A DNA stretch of 64,000 nucleotides from Flavivirga spongiicola (GTDB lineage Bacteria; Bacteroidota; Bacteroidia; Flavobacteriales; Flavobacteriaceae). This document shows positions 35,427 through 44,740 of this stretch, one piece after another. Location of the stretch: the NCBI RefSeq assembly GCF_030540825.1, contig NZ_JAUOEO010000001.1:4787001-4851000 (forward strand). Reading direction: 5' to 3'. The notes under the pieces were generated by a model that did no database searches, had not been told where the DNA came from, and saw only the letters and a list, made by a program, of their open reading frames with translations. Position numbers and translations under genes: made by a program. How positions within the stretch are numbered: the first letter of the stretch is position 1; every line of letters begins with the position of its first letter.

Positions 35427-36569
35427 ATGGCTATTATTTCTTCCTTGGGACTTATATTAATTACTTGTATCATAATTTGGAGAGCTTGCGATGGTTTTGA
35501 AATGGCTTCGAACTATTTAGGAAGGAATATGAAAGAAGGGATTAAAGGTGCTACTATCAATGCTATTGGAAGTAGTTTACCTGAATTATTTACCACGCTT
35601 TTTTTCTTATTTATATTAAAAGATAAAGATGGTTTTTCTGGTGGTATTGGTACCACAGCTGGAAGTGCCGTTTTTAATGCTATGATTATTCCTGCTGTTG
35701 TTATTTTAGTGGTTATAGGAAAGGGCATTTCTTCTAAAATTGAAATTTCCAGAAAGGTCATCATGCGTGATGGTATTTCATTAATCATTGCTGAACTGGC
35801 ATTGATTTTTGTAATTACCGGCACTTCTTTAAACTGGATTCACGGACTTATTTTAATGGTACTATATTTTATTTATGTCGCTTATATGTTAATGAGTCAA
35901 GGAGTTGGTGATATAGAAAATGATTATGAAGACACAGCAGATGGCGGTAATAAAACCATTGCATTATTTAAAGGTGATTTGTCTACTGTGGTTTTGGGTG
36001 ACTCCAAAATCAATAAAACGAAAGCGATTTTATTATTAGTGCTTTCTGTTTTTTTTATAGCCATTGCTTGCTTTTGGCTCGTTGAGGCTTGTGAACAATT
36101 TGGAACTGCTATTGGGATGCCTATTTACTTTGTTTCTGTAGTACTAGCCTCAGCTGCCACGAGTGTACCTGATACTATTATTTCATACAAAGACGCTATG
36201 AAGGGTAACTATGATGATGCGGTTGCTAATGCTCTGGGAAGTAACATATTTGACGTTTGTTTCGCACTCGGTTTTCCTTTATTTCTGTTTACACTTATTT
36301 ATGGCCCTATAGAAATGAGCAGCAACACTATCGAAAATGTTGGACAATTACGTGTGCTACTTTTAATTTCAACCATAATAGTTTTTCTGATATTTGTTTT
36401 TTCGAAAAATGGCATCAAAAAACTTCATGCCAGATTATTACTACTACTATATGTTCTGTTTGTCGCTTATTCTGTTGGCAAAGGGGTGAGTTATGATATT
36501 CCAGTTATTAATGAAATATCCTATCTACTCTCTATGATATCGCATTGGTTTAGTTCTATTATAATCTAA
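35427..36569 (+). CDS. CaCA-family sodium/calcium-type antiporter
   Basis: Inner-membrane cation exchanger of 380 residues with about ten spans. Its two alpha repeats are visible: NAIGSSLPELFTTLFFLFI with GGIGTTAGSAVFNAMII, and SAATSVPDTIISYKDAMKGN with ANALGSNIFDVCFALGFPL; the acidic Glu/Asp in each repeat bind the cation. The loop in the middle (GVGDIENDYEDTADGGNKT) is short and acidic. It may export Ca2+ or another cation in exchange for Na+ or H+. It is divergent from the molybdenum hydroxylase operon and stands alone. Confidence 0.88.
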   Translation: MAIISSLGLILITCIIIWRACDGFEMASNYLGRNMKEGIKGATINAIGSSLPELFTTLFFLFILKDKDGFSGGIGTTAGSAVFNAMIIPAVVILVVIGKGISSKIEISRKVIMRDGISLIIAELALIFVITGTSLNWIHGLILMVLYFIYVAYMLMSQGVGDIENDYEDTADGGNKTIALFKGDLSTVVLGDSKINKTKAILLLVLSVFFIAIACFWLVEACEQFGTAIGMPIYFVSVVLASAATSVPDTIISYKDAMKGNYDDAVANALGSNIFDVCFALGFPLFLFTLIYGPIEMSSNTIENVGQLRVLLLISTIIVFLIFVFSKNGIKKLHARLLLLLYVLFVAYSVGKGVSYDIPVINEISYLLSMISHWFSSIII

Positions 36570-37337
36570 TGATATACTGGAGCTAGATTATGCTTAACTA
36601 CTAGACGTAGCAATTTATTTGATTAAAAACTATAAATTATATTATATAATAAAACAACTATTTGGATTAACATCAATAGCTATGAAATTTCTCAAGTTTA
36701 TCTTGAGTCTTCCGACTGCGCTCAGTGCAGAAATTCAGGGTGACAAGCACTTCATGACCAATTGCGAATAATCAATAATTTTTTCTCTTCATACATTTAA
36801 AAATTGATAAGATCTTCATTTTGGGTACCGTATCTTCATCAAAACCGAATCCTTTCAAATAAATAATTACTCTCATATCAAATAAACAATATCTCTCAGA
36901 TAAAGTAAATAATCCCTCTCAGATAAGTTTTTATCCTTTAGAAGTAAGTTTTATTCTTTACGTTTGCGTCAAATGGTGATAAACCTTGGGGTAAACATAT
37001 TCAAATAGACGAGCTGACCATACAGAATTGTACTACCATCAAAACCATAATCTCCATTGGTGTTTAATAATATCAAAATCGCGTTATTTAACTTTTGTGC
37101 CGACCTATAAGAAAAAATCAGTATAGTTCGAGCACTCTAGGTAAATTTACATACATGGTTTATTGGTATCAATTAAGTAGGAATTGTTTTAAAAATCATT
37201 ATTAGCTTCAAAAGTATCCTTGGATTAGACTCACGAATAACAATTCGAGATAATAATTTACTGTACAGTCAGGAGTGAGACCGAAAACCTGAAAAAAAGA
37301 GTAGGTCAATAATTTTTAATTTTTAAATATCTATATT
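36570..37337. other. 768-bp intergenic region without genes
   Basis: No convincing open frame or RNA gene is visible. It holds a dispersed repeat (36691-36746) and a tandem-like phrase ATCTCTCAGATAA/CCTCTCAGATAAG at about 36889-36925. The last 60 bp (with GTACAGTCAGGAGTGAGACC) probably contain the promoter and leader of the DUF6520-like gene. Base composition is AT-rich as in the flanks. Confidence 0.5.
36691..36746. repeat. Dispersed palindromic intergenic repeat
   Basis: CTCAAG-TTTAT-CTTGAG forms a small hairpin and is followed by TCTTCCGACTGCGCTCAGTG and CAGGGTGACAA. In reverse this reads TTGTCACCCTG...CGCAGTCGG, a phrase that I recognise as widespread between genes of Flavobacteriaceae. 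The same style of sequence occurs at 18360 and 24670 in this window. Confidence 0.5.
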
Positions 37338-37622
37338 ATGAAACGTCATTTTTTAAAAACAGTTTTGCCTGCTTTTGTCTTTATGCTGGCCATTGTAGCC
37401 TCTTTTTCCTTTAAACCTGCTCCAAATGAAGCAGTAAACGATGTATATATCCAGATGTTTCCTCCAGCATATTGTACCCTCTTATCGGGCCCACCGCCCA
37501 CTGATTGTTCGATCAACAACTGGGGAGCGGAATGCACTACTCAGATTAACTTCATTAATTATGATTTATATTCCAGAGCCTGGGGACTTCTATGTCAGGA
37601 TGTATACAGATTACCTTTGTAA
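37338..37622 (+). CDS. Small secreted four-cysteine protein, DUF6520-like
   Basis: Protein of 94 residues. The leader MKRHFLKTVLPAFVFMLAIV ending ASFSFKPAP is the conserved signal peptide of DUF6520 proteins in Flavobacteriia. The mature part of about 70 residues has four Cys (46, 57, 66, 86), enough for two disulfides, plus a proline-rich stretch FPPAYCTLLSGPPPTDC. Function unknown. It has its own terminator and is followed 285 bp later by a MauE-like membrane protein and an anchored protein of unknown function. The layout resembles NVEALA small-protein loci of Bacteroides, in which small Cys proteins sit beside redox and propeller proteins; that comparison is inference. It could be a secreted peptide, a surface structural protein or a precursor. 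Confidence 0.7.
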   Translation: MKRHFLKTVLPAFVFMLAIVASFSFKPAPNEAVNDVYIQMFPPAYCTLLSGPPPTDCSINNWGAECTTQINFINYDLYSRAWGLLCQDVYRLPL

Positions 37623-37633
37623 AGTTTAATCAT

Positions 37634-37667
37634 AAGAGGTTGTTGAAAAAGCAACCTCTTTTATTTG
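37634..37667 (+). terminator. Rho-independent terminator after the DUF6520-like gene
   Basis: AAGAGGTTG (37634-37642) and CAACCTCTT (37652-37660) form a 9-bp stem with a 9-nt loop, followed by TTATTTG. It is 12 bp past the stop codon, so the small protein is probably made from its own abundant transcript. Confidence 0.8.
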
Positions 37668-37784
37668 TATTATATACGTATCTACTATTAGACATGGTCT
37701 GAATATATGATACCTGTATGTAATAGTACATCATGATATCCTAAAAAGATTGACTAAGTTTGCTGGTAAAATTACCAAGAACTA

Positions 37785-37823
37785 TTAAACCACCACCCTC
37801 TTAAACCACCACCCTCTTAAACC
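37785..37823. repeat. 16-bp tandem repeat, 2.4 copies
   Basis: TTAAACCACCACCCTC occurs at 37785-37800 and again at 37801-37816, and the first seven bases of a third copy follow. It lies about 85 bp upstream of the MauE-like gene, so it could be a binding site or a slippage-prone spacer. No longer array is present. Confidence 0.7.
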
Positions 37824-37907
37824 TTTACTATATAACCATTTACCCCTTAAAAACAAATTTCAACCCGTATATCATGTCGTTAATAAGTTATTTTCATTAC
37901 AAATCTT

Positions 37908-38366
37908 ATGAAAATCTACAATAAGCATAAAAATATTTTGTTGGAAATTATTTGTATGCTGTTTATACTGTTGTTTGTATATGCAGCTGTTAGCAAATTT
38001 TTAATTTTTGACGAATTTAAGATTCAAATAGGGCAATCCCCCGTTCTTACTGCTTACACAACTTGGGTCGCCTGGGGAGTACCTTTTATAGAGATCCTAA
38101 TTTCATTGATGTTGGTCGTTCCAAGATTTAGGTTACCTGCCTTATATGCTGCCTTTACACTTATGGTCATGTTTACTACCTATATTTTTATCATTTTGAA
38201 TTTTAGTGATTTTATTCCCTGTGCCTGTGGGGGTGTTTTGGAAAAATTGAGTTGGACCGAGCATTTAATATTTAATATCATCTTTGTTATTCTTGCCTTT
38301 ATTGGGGTTATGATATTGAGCCCACAAAAGAATGACGATACTTCAAAATATGCATATGACACATAA
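37908..38366 (+). CDS. MauE/DoxX-like membrane protein
   Basis: Four-span inner-membrane protein of 152 residues. The spans are about 9-32 (ILLEIICMLFILLFVYAAVS), 50-70, 75-100 and 118-140. Between the last two lies FIPCACGGVLEKLSWTEHLI, the CxCGG motif typical of the Bacteroidota MauE group. MauE-type proteins help disulfide formation or electron transfer to periplasmic proteins, which would suit the Cys-rich small protein upstream. Its end overlaps the next gene by 11-17 bp, so the two are translated together. Function here is inferred from the motif only. Confidence 0.8.
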   Translation: MKIYNKHKNILLEIICMLFILLFVYAAVSKFLIFDEFKIQIGQSPVLTAYTTWVAWGVPFIEILISLMLVVPRFRLPALYAAFTLMVMFTTYIFIILNFSDFIPCACGGVLEKLSWTEHLIFNIIFVILAFIGVMILSPQKNDDTSKYAYDT

Positions 38367-39480
38367 AAAAACATATACCATCCTCTTTACTTGCATGATA
38401 TGTGGTATAGGAGTGGTATCTTTATTATTTTTGCTTTCTGAGCATAAACTCCACCGAGACAATAGTTTTACACGCCGGTTTGCCGGCCATCCCGCAATAA
38501 AAGCTAAACAATTGGATCTGGCCTACAATTCGTATTATATTGCCGGCGCCGATCAAGGAAAGATCTATTTGGGGAATAGTATCTCGCCATTTCATTTGAT
38601 AATTTTAGATACGGTACTTCAAAACAAAGAGACCATTCGTTTGACCTTAGACCAGGACAGTCTTCCTTATAAATCTATACAGCTTCGGGTCATCCCACCC
38701 TATTTCTTTCTTACGGATGGGGTTATGCCTTATATTTTTAGGGGCAATACGACCGATTGGAAAGCCCGGTCCGTCATGGATAAACCTGCCTATTTTTCAC
38801 AAGTTGAACCCATAGATTCTGTTAGTTTGGTTATTAGAGGCTTAAGTGGCAAGACCAGAGAAAATGTCTTGGGCAAAATAAGCCTTTCAGAAATTACTAA
38901 GGTAGACCTCTCGCACGAACTGTTACAAAAACAGATCGATGGTATTTTTGATACCGATGGAGTGCTCCAATACAACCGACAATTACAAAAGTTAGTATAT
39001 ACCTATCGGTATCGGAACCAATTTATTGTTGCCGATACCAATCTCCAATTAAGTCATCTTGGAAAAACCATAGACACCATAAGCCGTGCTCAAATAGAAG
39101 TGGGAACCATAGCATCCAAAAATCAATTAAAAATGGCTGCGCCTCCCCTAACGGTAAATAAAAACAGTACAACCTATGGTGACTATCTTTTCGTAAACTC
39201 CAAACTGATAGGGAAATACGAACCTATACATATATGGGAACGGGCTTCTATTATTGATGTCTATAACCTTGTGGAAAACACTTACGAATTTAGCTTTTAC
39301 ATTTATGGTATCAAAAAGGACAAACTAAGATCATTTCGTGTGCTCCATGATAAATTTATCGGGCTCATTGGCAATCATATAGTGACATATCAACTCGACA
39401 CGAATCTATTTAAGAATCTATTACCCCATTCAAAAGAGGACGTAGATTCCAAAATAATAGCACTTACAGATGGTTTTTAA
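38356..39480 (+). CDS. Membrane-anchored protein of unknown function, possibly beta-propeller-like
   Basis: Protein of about 374 residues with one N-terminal membrane anchor (TYTILFTCMICGIGVVSLLFLL) and a long extracytoplasmic part without cysteines. Repeating short beta-strand patterns such as YYIAGADQGKIYLGN, LQYNRQLQKLVYTYRYRNQF, YGDYLFVNSKLIGKYEPIHI and YEFSFYIYGIKKDKLRSFRV suggest a six-bladed propeller like the TolB-like proteins found beside NVEALA peptides. I cannot assign a family. ATG codons at 38350 and 38356 both overlap the MauE stop (38366). Composition is slightly richer in GC than the genes before 37 kb and poorer than the following Sus block. Confidence 0.6.
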   Translation: MTHKKTYTILFTCMICGIGVVSLLFLLSEHKLHRDNSFTRRFAGHPAIKAKQLDLAYNSYYIAGADQGKIYLGNSISPFHLIILDTVLQNKETIRLTLDQDSLPYKSIQLRVIPPYFFLTDGVMPYIFRGNTTDWKARSVMDKPAYFSQVEPIDSVSLVIRGLSGKTRENVLGKISLSEITKVDLSHELLQKQIDGIFDTDGVLQYNRQLQKLVYTYRYRNQFIVADTNLQLSHLGKTIDTISRAQIEVGTIASKNQLKMAAPPLTVNKNSTTYGDYLFVNSKLIGKYEPIHIWERASIIDVYNLVENTYEFSFYIYGIKKDKLRSFRVLHDKFIGLIGNHIVTYQLDTNLFKNLLPHSKEDVDSKIIALTDGF

Positions 39481-39552
39481 TAAAGAATTCATGAATCTTA
39501 CGAATTAACGAAAACCTCAAGACAGAATCTTATACCTAATATGATCCCTTCT

Positions 39553-39580
39553 TTTATTTACTTTCATCCATTTAAAAATT
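39553..39580 (+). repeat. Left copy of the direct repeat bordering the GC-rich island
   Basis: The sequence has TTTATTTACTT, three variable bases and TCCATTTAAAAATT. It recurs at 47439-47466 with 25 of 28 identical bases. The GC content rises immediately after this copy. It may mark an integration site. Confidence 0.6.
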
Positions 39581-39636
39581 GCGCTTGCAAGCTGTTGCCA
39601 GGGTTCTTTTGATGGGAGCCCTGCCCTTACCGGGGC

Positions 39637-41070
39637 CTAGTAGCCGTCGTTCTGCGGCAGCAGGTTCGGATTGAGCGCCAGCTCCGTGCCCGGGATAGGC
39701 AGCAGTACATGGGCGTCCTTCCAGTTGGGCTTGACGGGCCCCAGTACCCCGGCCGCTCTTCCCGTGCGCTTCAGGTCGAACCAGCGGTGCCCCTGTTCGG
39801 TGAACAGTTCGACGCGGCGCTCCTGCAGAACGGCGCCCAGCAGTCCATCCGGGGTAACGGCGGCCGTGCCCCCCAGGCCTGCCCGGTTCCTGACCGCGTT
39901 TATATCGGACCGTGCCCCGGGGAGGTCGCCCAGGCGTGCCCGCGACTCGGCACGGATCAAGTACTGTTCCGCCAGGCGCAGCTGCACCGAATACTCTACG
40001 GAACCATCGGTACGGCCCTGTTCCCTATATTTAAAGGCATGGTGCCAGGTTTCCGTACCTGTAGCATTCCCGACCGCTTTCACCCAGGTGGAACGCCGCT
40101 GGTCGCCGGGCTCGAATGCCTCGAACAGGAGATCGCTCATAGCTATGTTCACCGGAGGTGCAACGGTGAATATAAACTGGCCCCCCTCGCTGGTATTATC
40201 GCCTTCGCCGTTCGGTTTTAATTGCCAGATCGTTCCGGGGGCATCTTTCAGGAAGACCTTGCCCAGGTCAGGTTCCAGGGCCCCGAATTTAGCAATGACC
40301 CTATCGGCCATCGCTTCCGCCATGGTCCATTCCCCGGTATATAAGTAGGCACGCGCGAGCACCGCTTCTGCCACGGCGGCATAGGGGCGCACACGTTCCC
40401 CGCTGGCATCCTCACCGGGCAGCAGCTCCACGGCCGAGCCCAGGTCTGTTGTTATCTGATCGTAGACCAATGCCTTGGGCATGCGCCCCACGGCTTTGTT
40501 GGCCACATAGCTTGTGCCCGTAATATAGGGTATGTCCCCGAAAAGCTCTGCGAGCAACAGGTGCAGGTAGGATCTTACGAACAGGGCCTCTCCCCTGAAC
40601 CGGTCCTTGTCCTCAGGGGCCAGGCTTGCCGAGCCCCCAACGCCCTCCATAATCGCATTGACCGTATAGATCTGGGTATAGGCACTGTTCCAAAAGTCCG
40701 CTACAATGGGGTCGTTAGGCCCCAGGGTATGGTTTTGGTAATTTTCCAGTGCTTTTCCCTGGCCGAGCCGGTAATAGTCCAGCTCGTCGGCATACAGCCC
40801 CATAGAGGTATTCAAGCCGTCACCGGATACCAGGCCGCTGGTGCGCATTTGGTAATAGACACCGCGGACCGCGGATGCCGTCATGGATGCATCCTCGAAA
40901 ATCGATTCTGCCGGCAATTGGCTTTTTGGCAGATCTACCTCCACAAAATCCGTACAGGCTGCCAAGCACCCCGTTAAGATACTCAGGAGCAATAGGCGCC
41001 GTCCCCGGAAAGTTGACCTAAGGGGCCCTTGATATGGTATCGTTCTTCTGTATGTAAATTTCATAAGCAT
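39637..41070 (-). CDS. SusD/RagB-family nutrient-binding outer membrane lipoprotein
   Basis: Surface lipoprotein of 477 residues that captures a ligand (oligosaccharide or peptide) for the SusC channel encoded upstream. The leader RRLLLLSILTGCLAACTDF has a good lipobox. The N-terminal SusD-like domain shows SIFEDASMTASAVRGVYY and ALFVRSYLHLLLAELFGDIPY, the C-terminal RagB domain RLAEQYLIRAESRARLGDLP, INAVRNRAGL and ERRVELFTEQGHRWFDLKR. GC content is about 60%, unlike its surroundings. It starts 12 bp after the SusC stop. The ligand cannot be predicted; no polysaccharide lyase or glycosidase is nearby. Confidence 0.93.
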   Translation of the reverse strand: MLMKFTYRRTIPYQGPLRSTFRGRRLLLLSILTGCLAACTDFVEVDLPKSQLPAESIFEDASMTASAVRGVYYQMRTSGLVSGDGLNTSMGLYADELDYYRLGQGKALENYQNHTLGPNDPIVADFWNSAYTQIYTVNAIMEGVGGSASLAPEDKDRFRGEALFVRSYLHLLLAELFGDIPYITGTSYVANKAVGRMPKALVYDQITTDLGSAVELLPGEDASGERVRPYAAVAEAVLARAYLYTGEWTMAEAMADRVIAKFGALEPDLGKVFLKDAPGTIWQLKPNGEGDNTSEGGQFIFTVAPPVNIAMSDLLFEAFEPGDQRRSTWVKAVGNATGTETWHHAFKYREQGRTDGSVEYSVQLRLAEQYLIRAESRARLGDLPGARSDINAVRNRAGLGGTAAVTPDGLLGAVLQERRVELFTEQGHRWFDLKRTGRAAGVLGPVKPNWKDAHVLLPIPGTELALNPNLLPQNDGY

Positions 41071-41082
41071 CTGTTTTTAACG

Positions 41083-44000
41083 TTAAAAGCCCAGTTCCAG
41101 TCCCAGGGTAAAGCGCCGCAATATGGGGAGCTCCGTCGCGCTAAAATGTTCCGGGTCTGCACTCAGGGACCTTGTAATGGTCAAGAGGTTCTGTCCTTGC
41201 AGATAGATCCTGGCATCCAGTCCGGAAATAGACCCTTTTGGGATGCTGTAGATCAAAGACACATTTCTCAACCGGATAAAGGAGGTATCGGTATACCGTG
41301 CACTACTATTGAGGTAATTGGGGAAAACAGTGATTGCCTCGGCGCCCTGGGCACTAAGACCTGTGGTATAGCGCTGTACCGGAACCTCGTCCCCTGCTTG
41401 CTGCCAACGGTCCAATACGGACGCGTGCTGGTTGGAAAGATCGCCGGGATAATTTGAATCATGGGATATATTGGGCCCTCTTTGTTTCTTGAACTGGAAA
41501 AAGACCTTCAGGCTCAGTGCTTTGTAATTAAAATTATTGCCCAGCCCCCCATGGAACCTTGGGGCCGTATCCTCGATCCATTGACGGTCTTCCGAGGAAG
41601 CGCCCGGATCGATCGCACCGTCTTTGTTATAGTCCTCAAACCGGTATACGCCCGTGTCCGGATCGACACCGGTCATATGGTACAGCTTTCGGATGCTCAG
41701 GGGCTGCCCTACCACGTACTGGTCTGCAAAGGTCGAGTGTTCCAGGCCATCAAATTTTACCAGCTTATTTTTGGGCACCGAGATATTGAAGGTCGTAGTC
41801 CATTTAAAATGGGCGCTTTTAAGGTTTACGGACCGAAAGTCTATTTCTAGGCCCGTATTTTCCACCGTAGCGTCAAAATTGGCATTTACGGAATTGAAAC
41901 CCGTGGTGCCGGGCAAAGGGACCCCCAACAATTGGTTTGTGGAACGGTTCTTATACCATGCCGTTGTAAGCTGTACGCGATCGCCCAAAAGACCCAGTTC
42001 CAGGCCTACTTCGAACTTTTTGGTCTCTTCCCAGCCAAAGGCCGGATTGAACAGCCTGGAAGGCAGGAGTACCGATCCGTTATAGTTTCCGGTACTCGAA
42101 ATCCCATAGGAATTATAAAAGCCGTAATCTCCTATATTATCACTGCCCGTAACTCCATAACTGGTACGGAGCTTCCCATAGCTCAAAAGCTCCTGGTCCT
42201 CCAAGAAAGCTTCCCTTGAAAAGATCCAGGCTGCTCCAACTGCTCCGAAATCGCCAAATTGCTTGCCCGGTCCAAACCGGCTGGAGCCATCCTGTCGTCC
42301 CGTGAGGTTCACAATATATTTCCCGGCCCATTTAAGGTTCAGTCTTCCAAATACGGCCTGGTAATTATATTTGGATTCCCGGTCTGTCCCTCCCGTGATT
42401 CTATTGGCTGCGGATATATCCAAAATCTGGTTGTTGTTCTCGAAGCCTTCTCCCAATATACTGACCTGCTTTGTTAGGCGTTGCTGGAACGTGGTCCCGA
42501 CCAGGATATTAAGATCTGCATTGCCCCACTTCTTTTGCCACTCGACCTGTGGTTCCATATTCCAGGATTGGCGCGAGGCCCTATTGGTAAAGAGTGAAGA
42601 CCCGGTAGCACTTGTATATTTAAAAACCGGGTTAAACATTGTATGTCGGGATGCCTTGTACTCGTCCTTGTGGTAATCCGTATAGCCCAGATTGGCCGTA
42701 AGTTCCAGACCCGGTACGGGACGGTAAGAGATCGCCGTACTCAACAGAAAGTTTTTGCTCTTTGCCCGGTACTCTCCCTCCAACAGCCTTAATGGATTAT
42801 CTACTATACCCCAACCGTTCCAGTTCAGACCGCCGCGGCCATTGTAGAGTGCCGGGGCATTTGGTGCCAGCCTATAGGCTTCTTGCGTAAGCCGGCCAAG
42901 TGGGAGGCGGTTATCGTCAACGACATAGTTTGTCAGGACATTTACCCGAAAGCGCCCATCCTGCGATCGGTGGTTGATATTGCTCTGTACCGAGGCCTTT
43001 CCGTATTTTGAGTTTCCCGGAAATACCGTAGTCTCGTTCAGATAGCTGCCACTGAATAAAAACTGGGTCTGTTCGTTGCCTCCCGAAAAAGACAGCTGTC
43101 CCGTGTTTCGGTAAGCTGTGCCTCCTATAAGCTCCTTCTGCCAATCCGTATAGCGGCTTGGGTCCCATCCGAACAGGTCCGGCATGGCAAGTTGCAGGCT
43201 GGGGGGCGTTGTTCCAGGTGTGAACCCGCCATTGGTAAGCGCCTCCAATCGCATTTCTAAATATTGATCCGTATTCAACAGGTCTACAAAACGGGACACG
43301 CTTGCCAGCCCCGTGGTGGTATTGACCTTGATCTGGGTTTTCCCCGCCCGCCCCCTTTTGGTCGTGATAAGGACCACGCCATTGGCTCCGCGTGAACCAT
43401 AGATAGCCGTGGCATCCGCATCCTTGAGGACCTCTATGCCCTCAACATCGGCAGGGTTGATCAAGCTCAGCGGGTTCTCTTCTGGCAGGACTGGGTTGAC
43501 AAGGGGAAATGACAGTGATTCGGAACTATAGGGTACGCCGTCCAGGACATATAGAGGCTCTGTACCTGCATCTATAAAGTTCTTGCCCCGTATCTCTATT
43601 TTAAAACCGCCACCGGAAAGCCCGGTGCTTTGGACAATATTGACCCCGGGAATATAGCCGTTCATGGCTGCCAAAGGATTGGTTACCGGTTGTCTTTCTA
43701 TGGTTTTGGCATCCAGCCTGTAAACGCTCCCCGGGTTCTCCTCTTGGGATCTTTTGTAGTAGTGCCCCACGATCTCTACGGCTTTCAATTCCTCAACGGC
43801 TTCTTTTAGCGATACATGGATGCTGCCCTGGTTGCCTATGGTGGTTTCCTGCGTTTCAAACCCTAGTGACGAGAATACCAGAACGTCCTCCGGATGGGCC
43901 GCAGCGATGGTAAACCGACCGTTCGAATCGGTGGGGGTCCCCTTGTTCGAGCCTTTTATTAAAACGGTGGCGCCGGATAAGGGCAGGCCTTCATGGTCCA

Positions 44001-44349
44001 GGACGGTACCGGTGAGGCTTCGCCCTTGGTTTTCGGGACCGCTCTCTTTGCCGCTGATACTGATGGTGTTCTTTGTTACGGTGATATTCAGGTCTTCGGT
44101 CGGAAGGATCAACTTTAGTAGCTTTTTAACGCGGAAAACCCCTTTTTCAAGGACTACCTTGGGATGGTCCTTGAACAGGTCTTGATGATAAATGAACGAG
44201 TAACCGGTCTGTGTATTGATTATATCGAATACCCTATCTACGGTTACCTCCATGGTCGAACCTATGTCGACCCTGGCATTTTGAGAGCTTGTGTGCTTTG
44301 GTATGAAACTGAACAATGTGGTACAGAACAACAGTATAAATGGACGCAT
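41083..44349 (-). CDS. SusC/RagA-family TonB-dependent receptor with STN domain
   Basis: Outer-membrane TonB-dependent transporter of 1088 residues. After the signal (FILLFCTTLFSFIPKHTSSQ) comes an STN signalling domain at about 30-100 (VFDIINTQTGYSFIYHQDLF), then a carboxypeptidase-regulatory-like domain (GTVLDHEGLPLSGATVLIKG), the plug (LYVLDGVPYSSE, GSRGANGVVLITTKRG) and the barrel, ending in LPILRRFTLGLELGF. The STN domain marks receptors that signal to a FecR anti-sigma factor; the FecR/ECF pair 1-3 kb further upstream fits. Codon usage is GC-rich. SusD follows 12 bp downstream. Confidence 0.95.
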   Translation of the reverse strand: MRPFILLFCTTLFSFIPKHTSSQNARVDIGSTMEVTVDRVFDIINTQTGYSFIYHQDLFKDHPKVVLEKGVFRVKKLLKLILPTEDLNITVTKNTISISGKESGPENQGRSLTGTVLDHEGLPLSGATVLIKGSNKGTPTDSNGRFTIAAAHPEDVLVFSSLGFETQETTIGNQGSIHVSLKEAVEELKAVEIVGHYYKRSQEENPGSVYRLDAKTIERQPVTNPLAAMNGYIPGVNIVQSTGLSGGGFKIEIRGKNFIDAGTEPLYVLDGVPYSSESLSFPLVNPVLPEENPLSLINPADVEGIEVLKDADATAIYGSRGANGVVLITTKRGRAGKTQIKVNTTTGLASVSRFVDLLNTDQYLEMRLEALTNGGFTPGTTPPSLQLAMPDLFGWDPSRYTDWQKELIGGTAYRNTGQLSFSGGNEQTQFLFSGSYLNETTVFPGNSKYGKASVQSNINHRSQDGRFRVNVLTNYVVDDNRLPLGRLTQEAYRLAPNAPALYNGRGGLNWNGWGIVDNPLRLLEGEYRAKSKNFLLSTAISYRPVPGLELTANLGYTDYHKDEYKASRHTMFNPVFKYTSATGSSLFTNRASRQSWNMEPQVEWQKKWGNADLNILVGTTFQQRLTKQVSILGEGFENNNQILDISAANRITGGTDRESKYNYQAVFGRLNLKWAGKYIVNLTGRQDGSSRFGPGKQFGDFGAVGAAWIFSREAFLEDQELLSYGKLRTSYGVTGSDNIGDYGFYNSYGISSTGNYNGSVLLPSRLFNPAFGWEETKKFEVGLELGLLGDRVQLTTAWYKNRSTNQLLGVPLPGTTGFNSVNANFDATVENTGLEIDFRSVNLKSAHFKWTTTFNISVPKNKLVKFDGLEHSTFADQYVVGQPLSIRKLYHMTGVDPDTGVYRFEDYNKDGAIDPGASSEDRQWIEDTAPRFHGGLGNNFNYKALSLKVFFQFKKQRGPNISHDSNYPGDLSNQHASVLDRWQQAGDEVPVQRYTTGLSAQGAEAITVFPNYLNSSARYTDTSFIRLRNVSLIYSIPKGSISGLDARIYLQGQNLLTITRSLSADPEHFSATELPILRRFTLGLELGF

Positions 44350-44740
44350 AATAAATTTTGAGAGTGTTTTTTCTTAATAGTTAGTTTAATTTCCATAAAT
44401 TTGGTTGTTTGTTGCCTGGTTGAAACTCTCAATCGGGTAACTAATATTAAAAAAAGAGGGATGTAGTCTTGTACCGTTCAAGTGTAAACCACGTTCCTCT
44501 TTTGCTTTTTTGGATCTGCCTTATTTTATTTCATCTAGAAATTCCATTGGTATAATCAAAAGGGAAAAGATGGTTCGGATTCCTTAATCTCTCTAACTTA
44601 ATAAATCTAAAAACATTCTTGTTCCCTTTTTGAAATGACTTCTATATTTTATTTGCTTTTTAATGTGCCCTCTCGCGTTGGCCGGCCGGTTCGCCATAAT
44701 GGCCCGCCCAATTATTTTTATGCGTTCCTGTTCTGCTGCT
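44350..44740. other. 391-bp gap upstream of the SusC gene
   Basis: No gene is recognised. This should contain the promoter of the susC-susD operon, which I would expect to be read by the ECF sigma factor at 46638; I could not identify its boxes. The part near 44680 (GGCCGGCCGG) is GC-rich, the rest AT-rich. Confidence 0.4.

Noticed and set aside
37785..37823. Possible CRISPR-like repeat
   Set aside because: It is a short head-to-tail tandem repeat without spacers.
39671..41457. Long open frames on the plus strand opposite the SusD and SusC genes (for example 39671-40348, 39709-40221 and 41029-41457)
   Set aside because: They are antisense to well-supported genes, show no protein family pattern and arise because stop codons are rare in GC-rich DNA.
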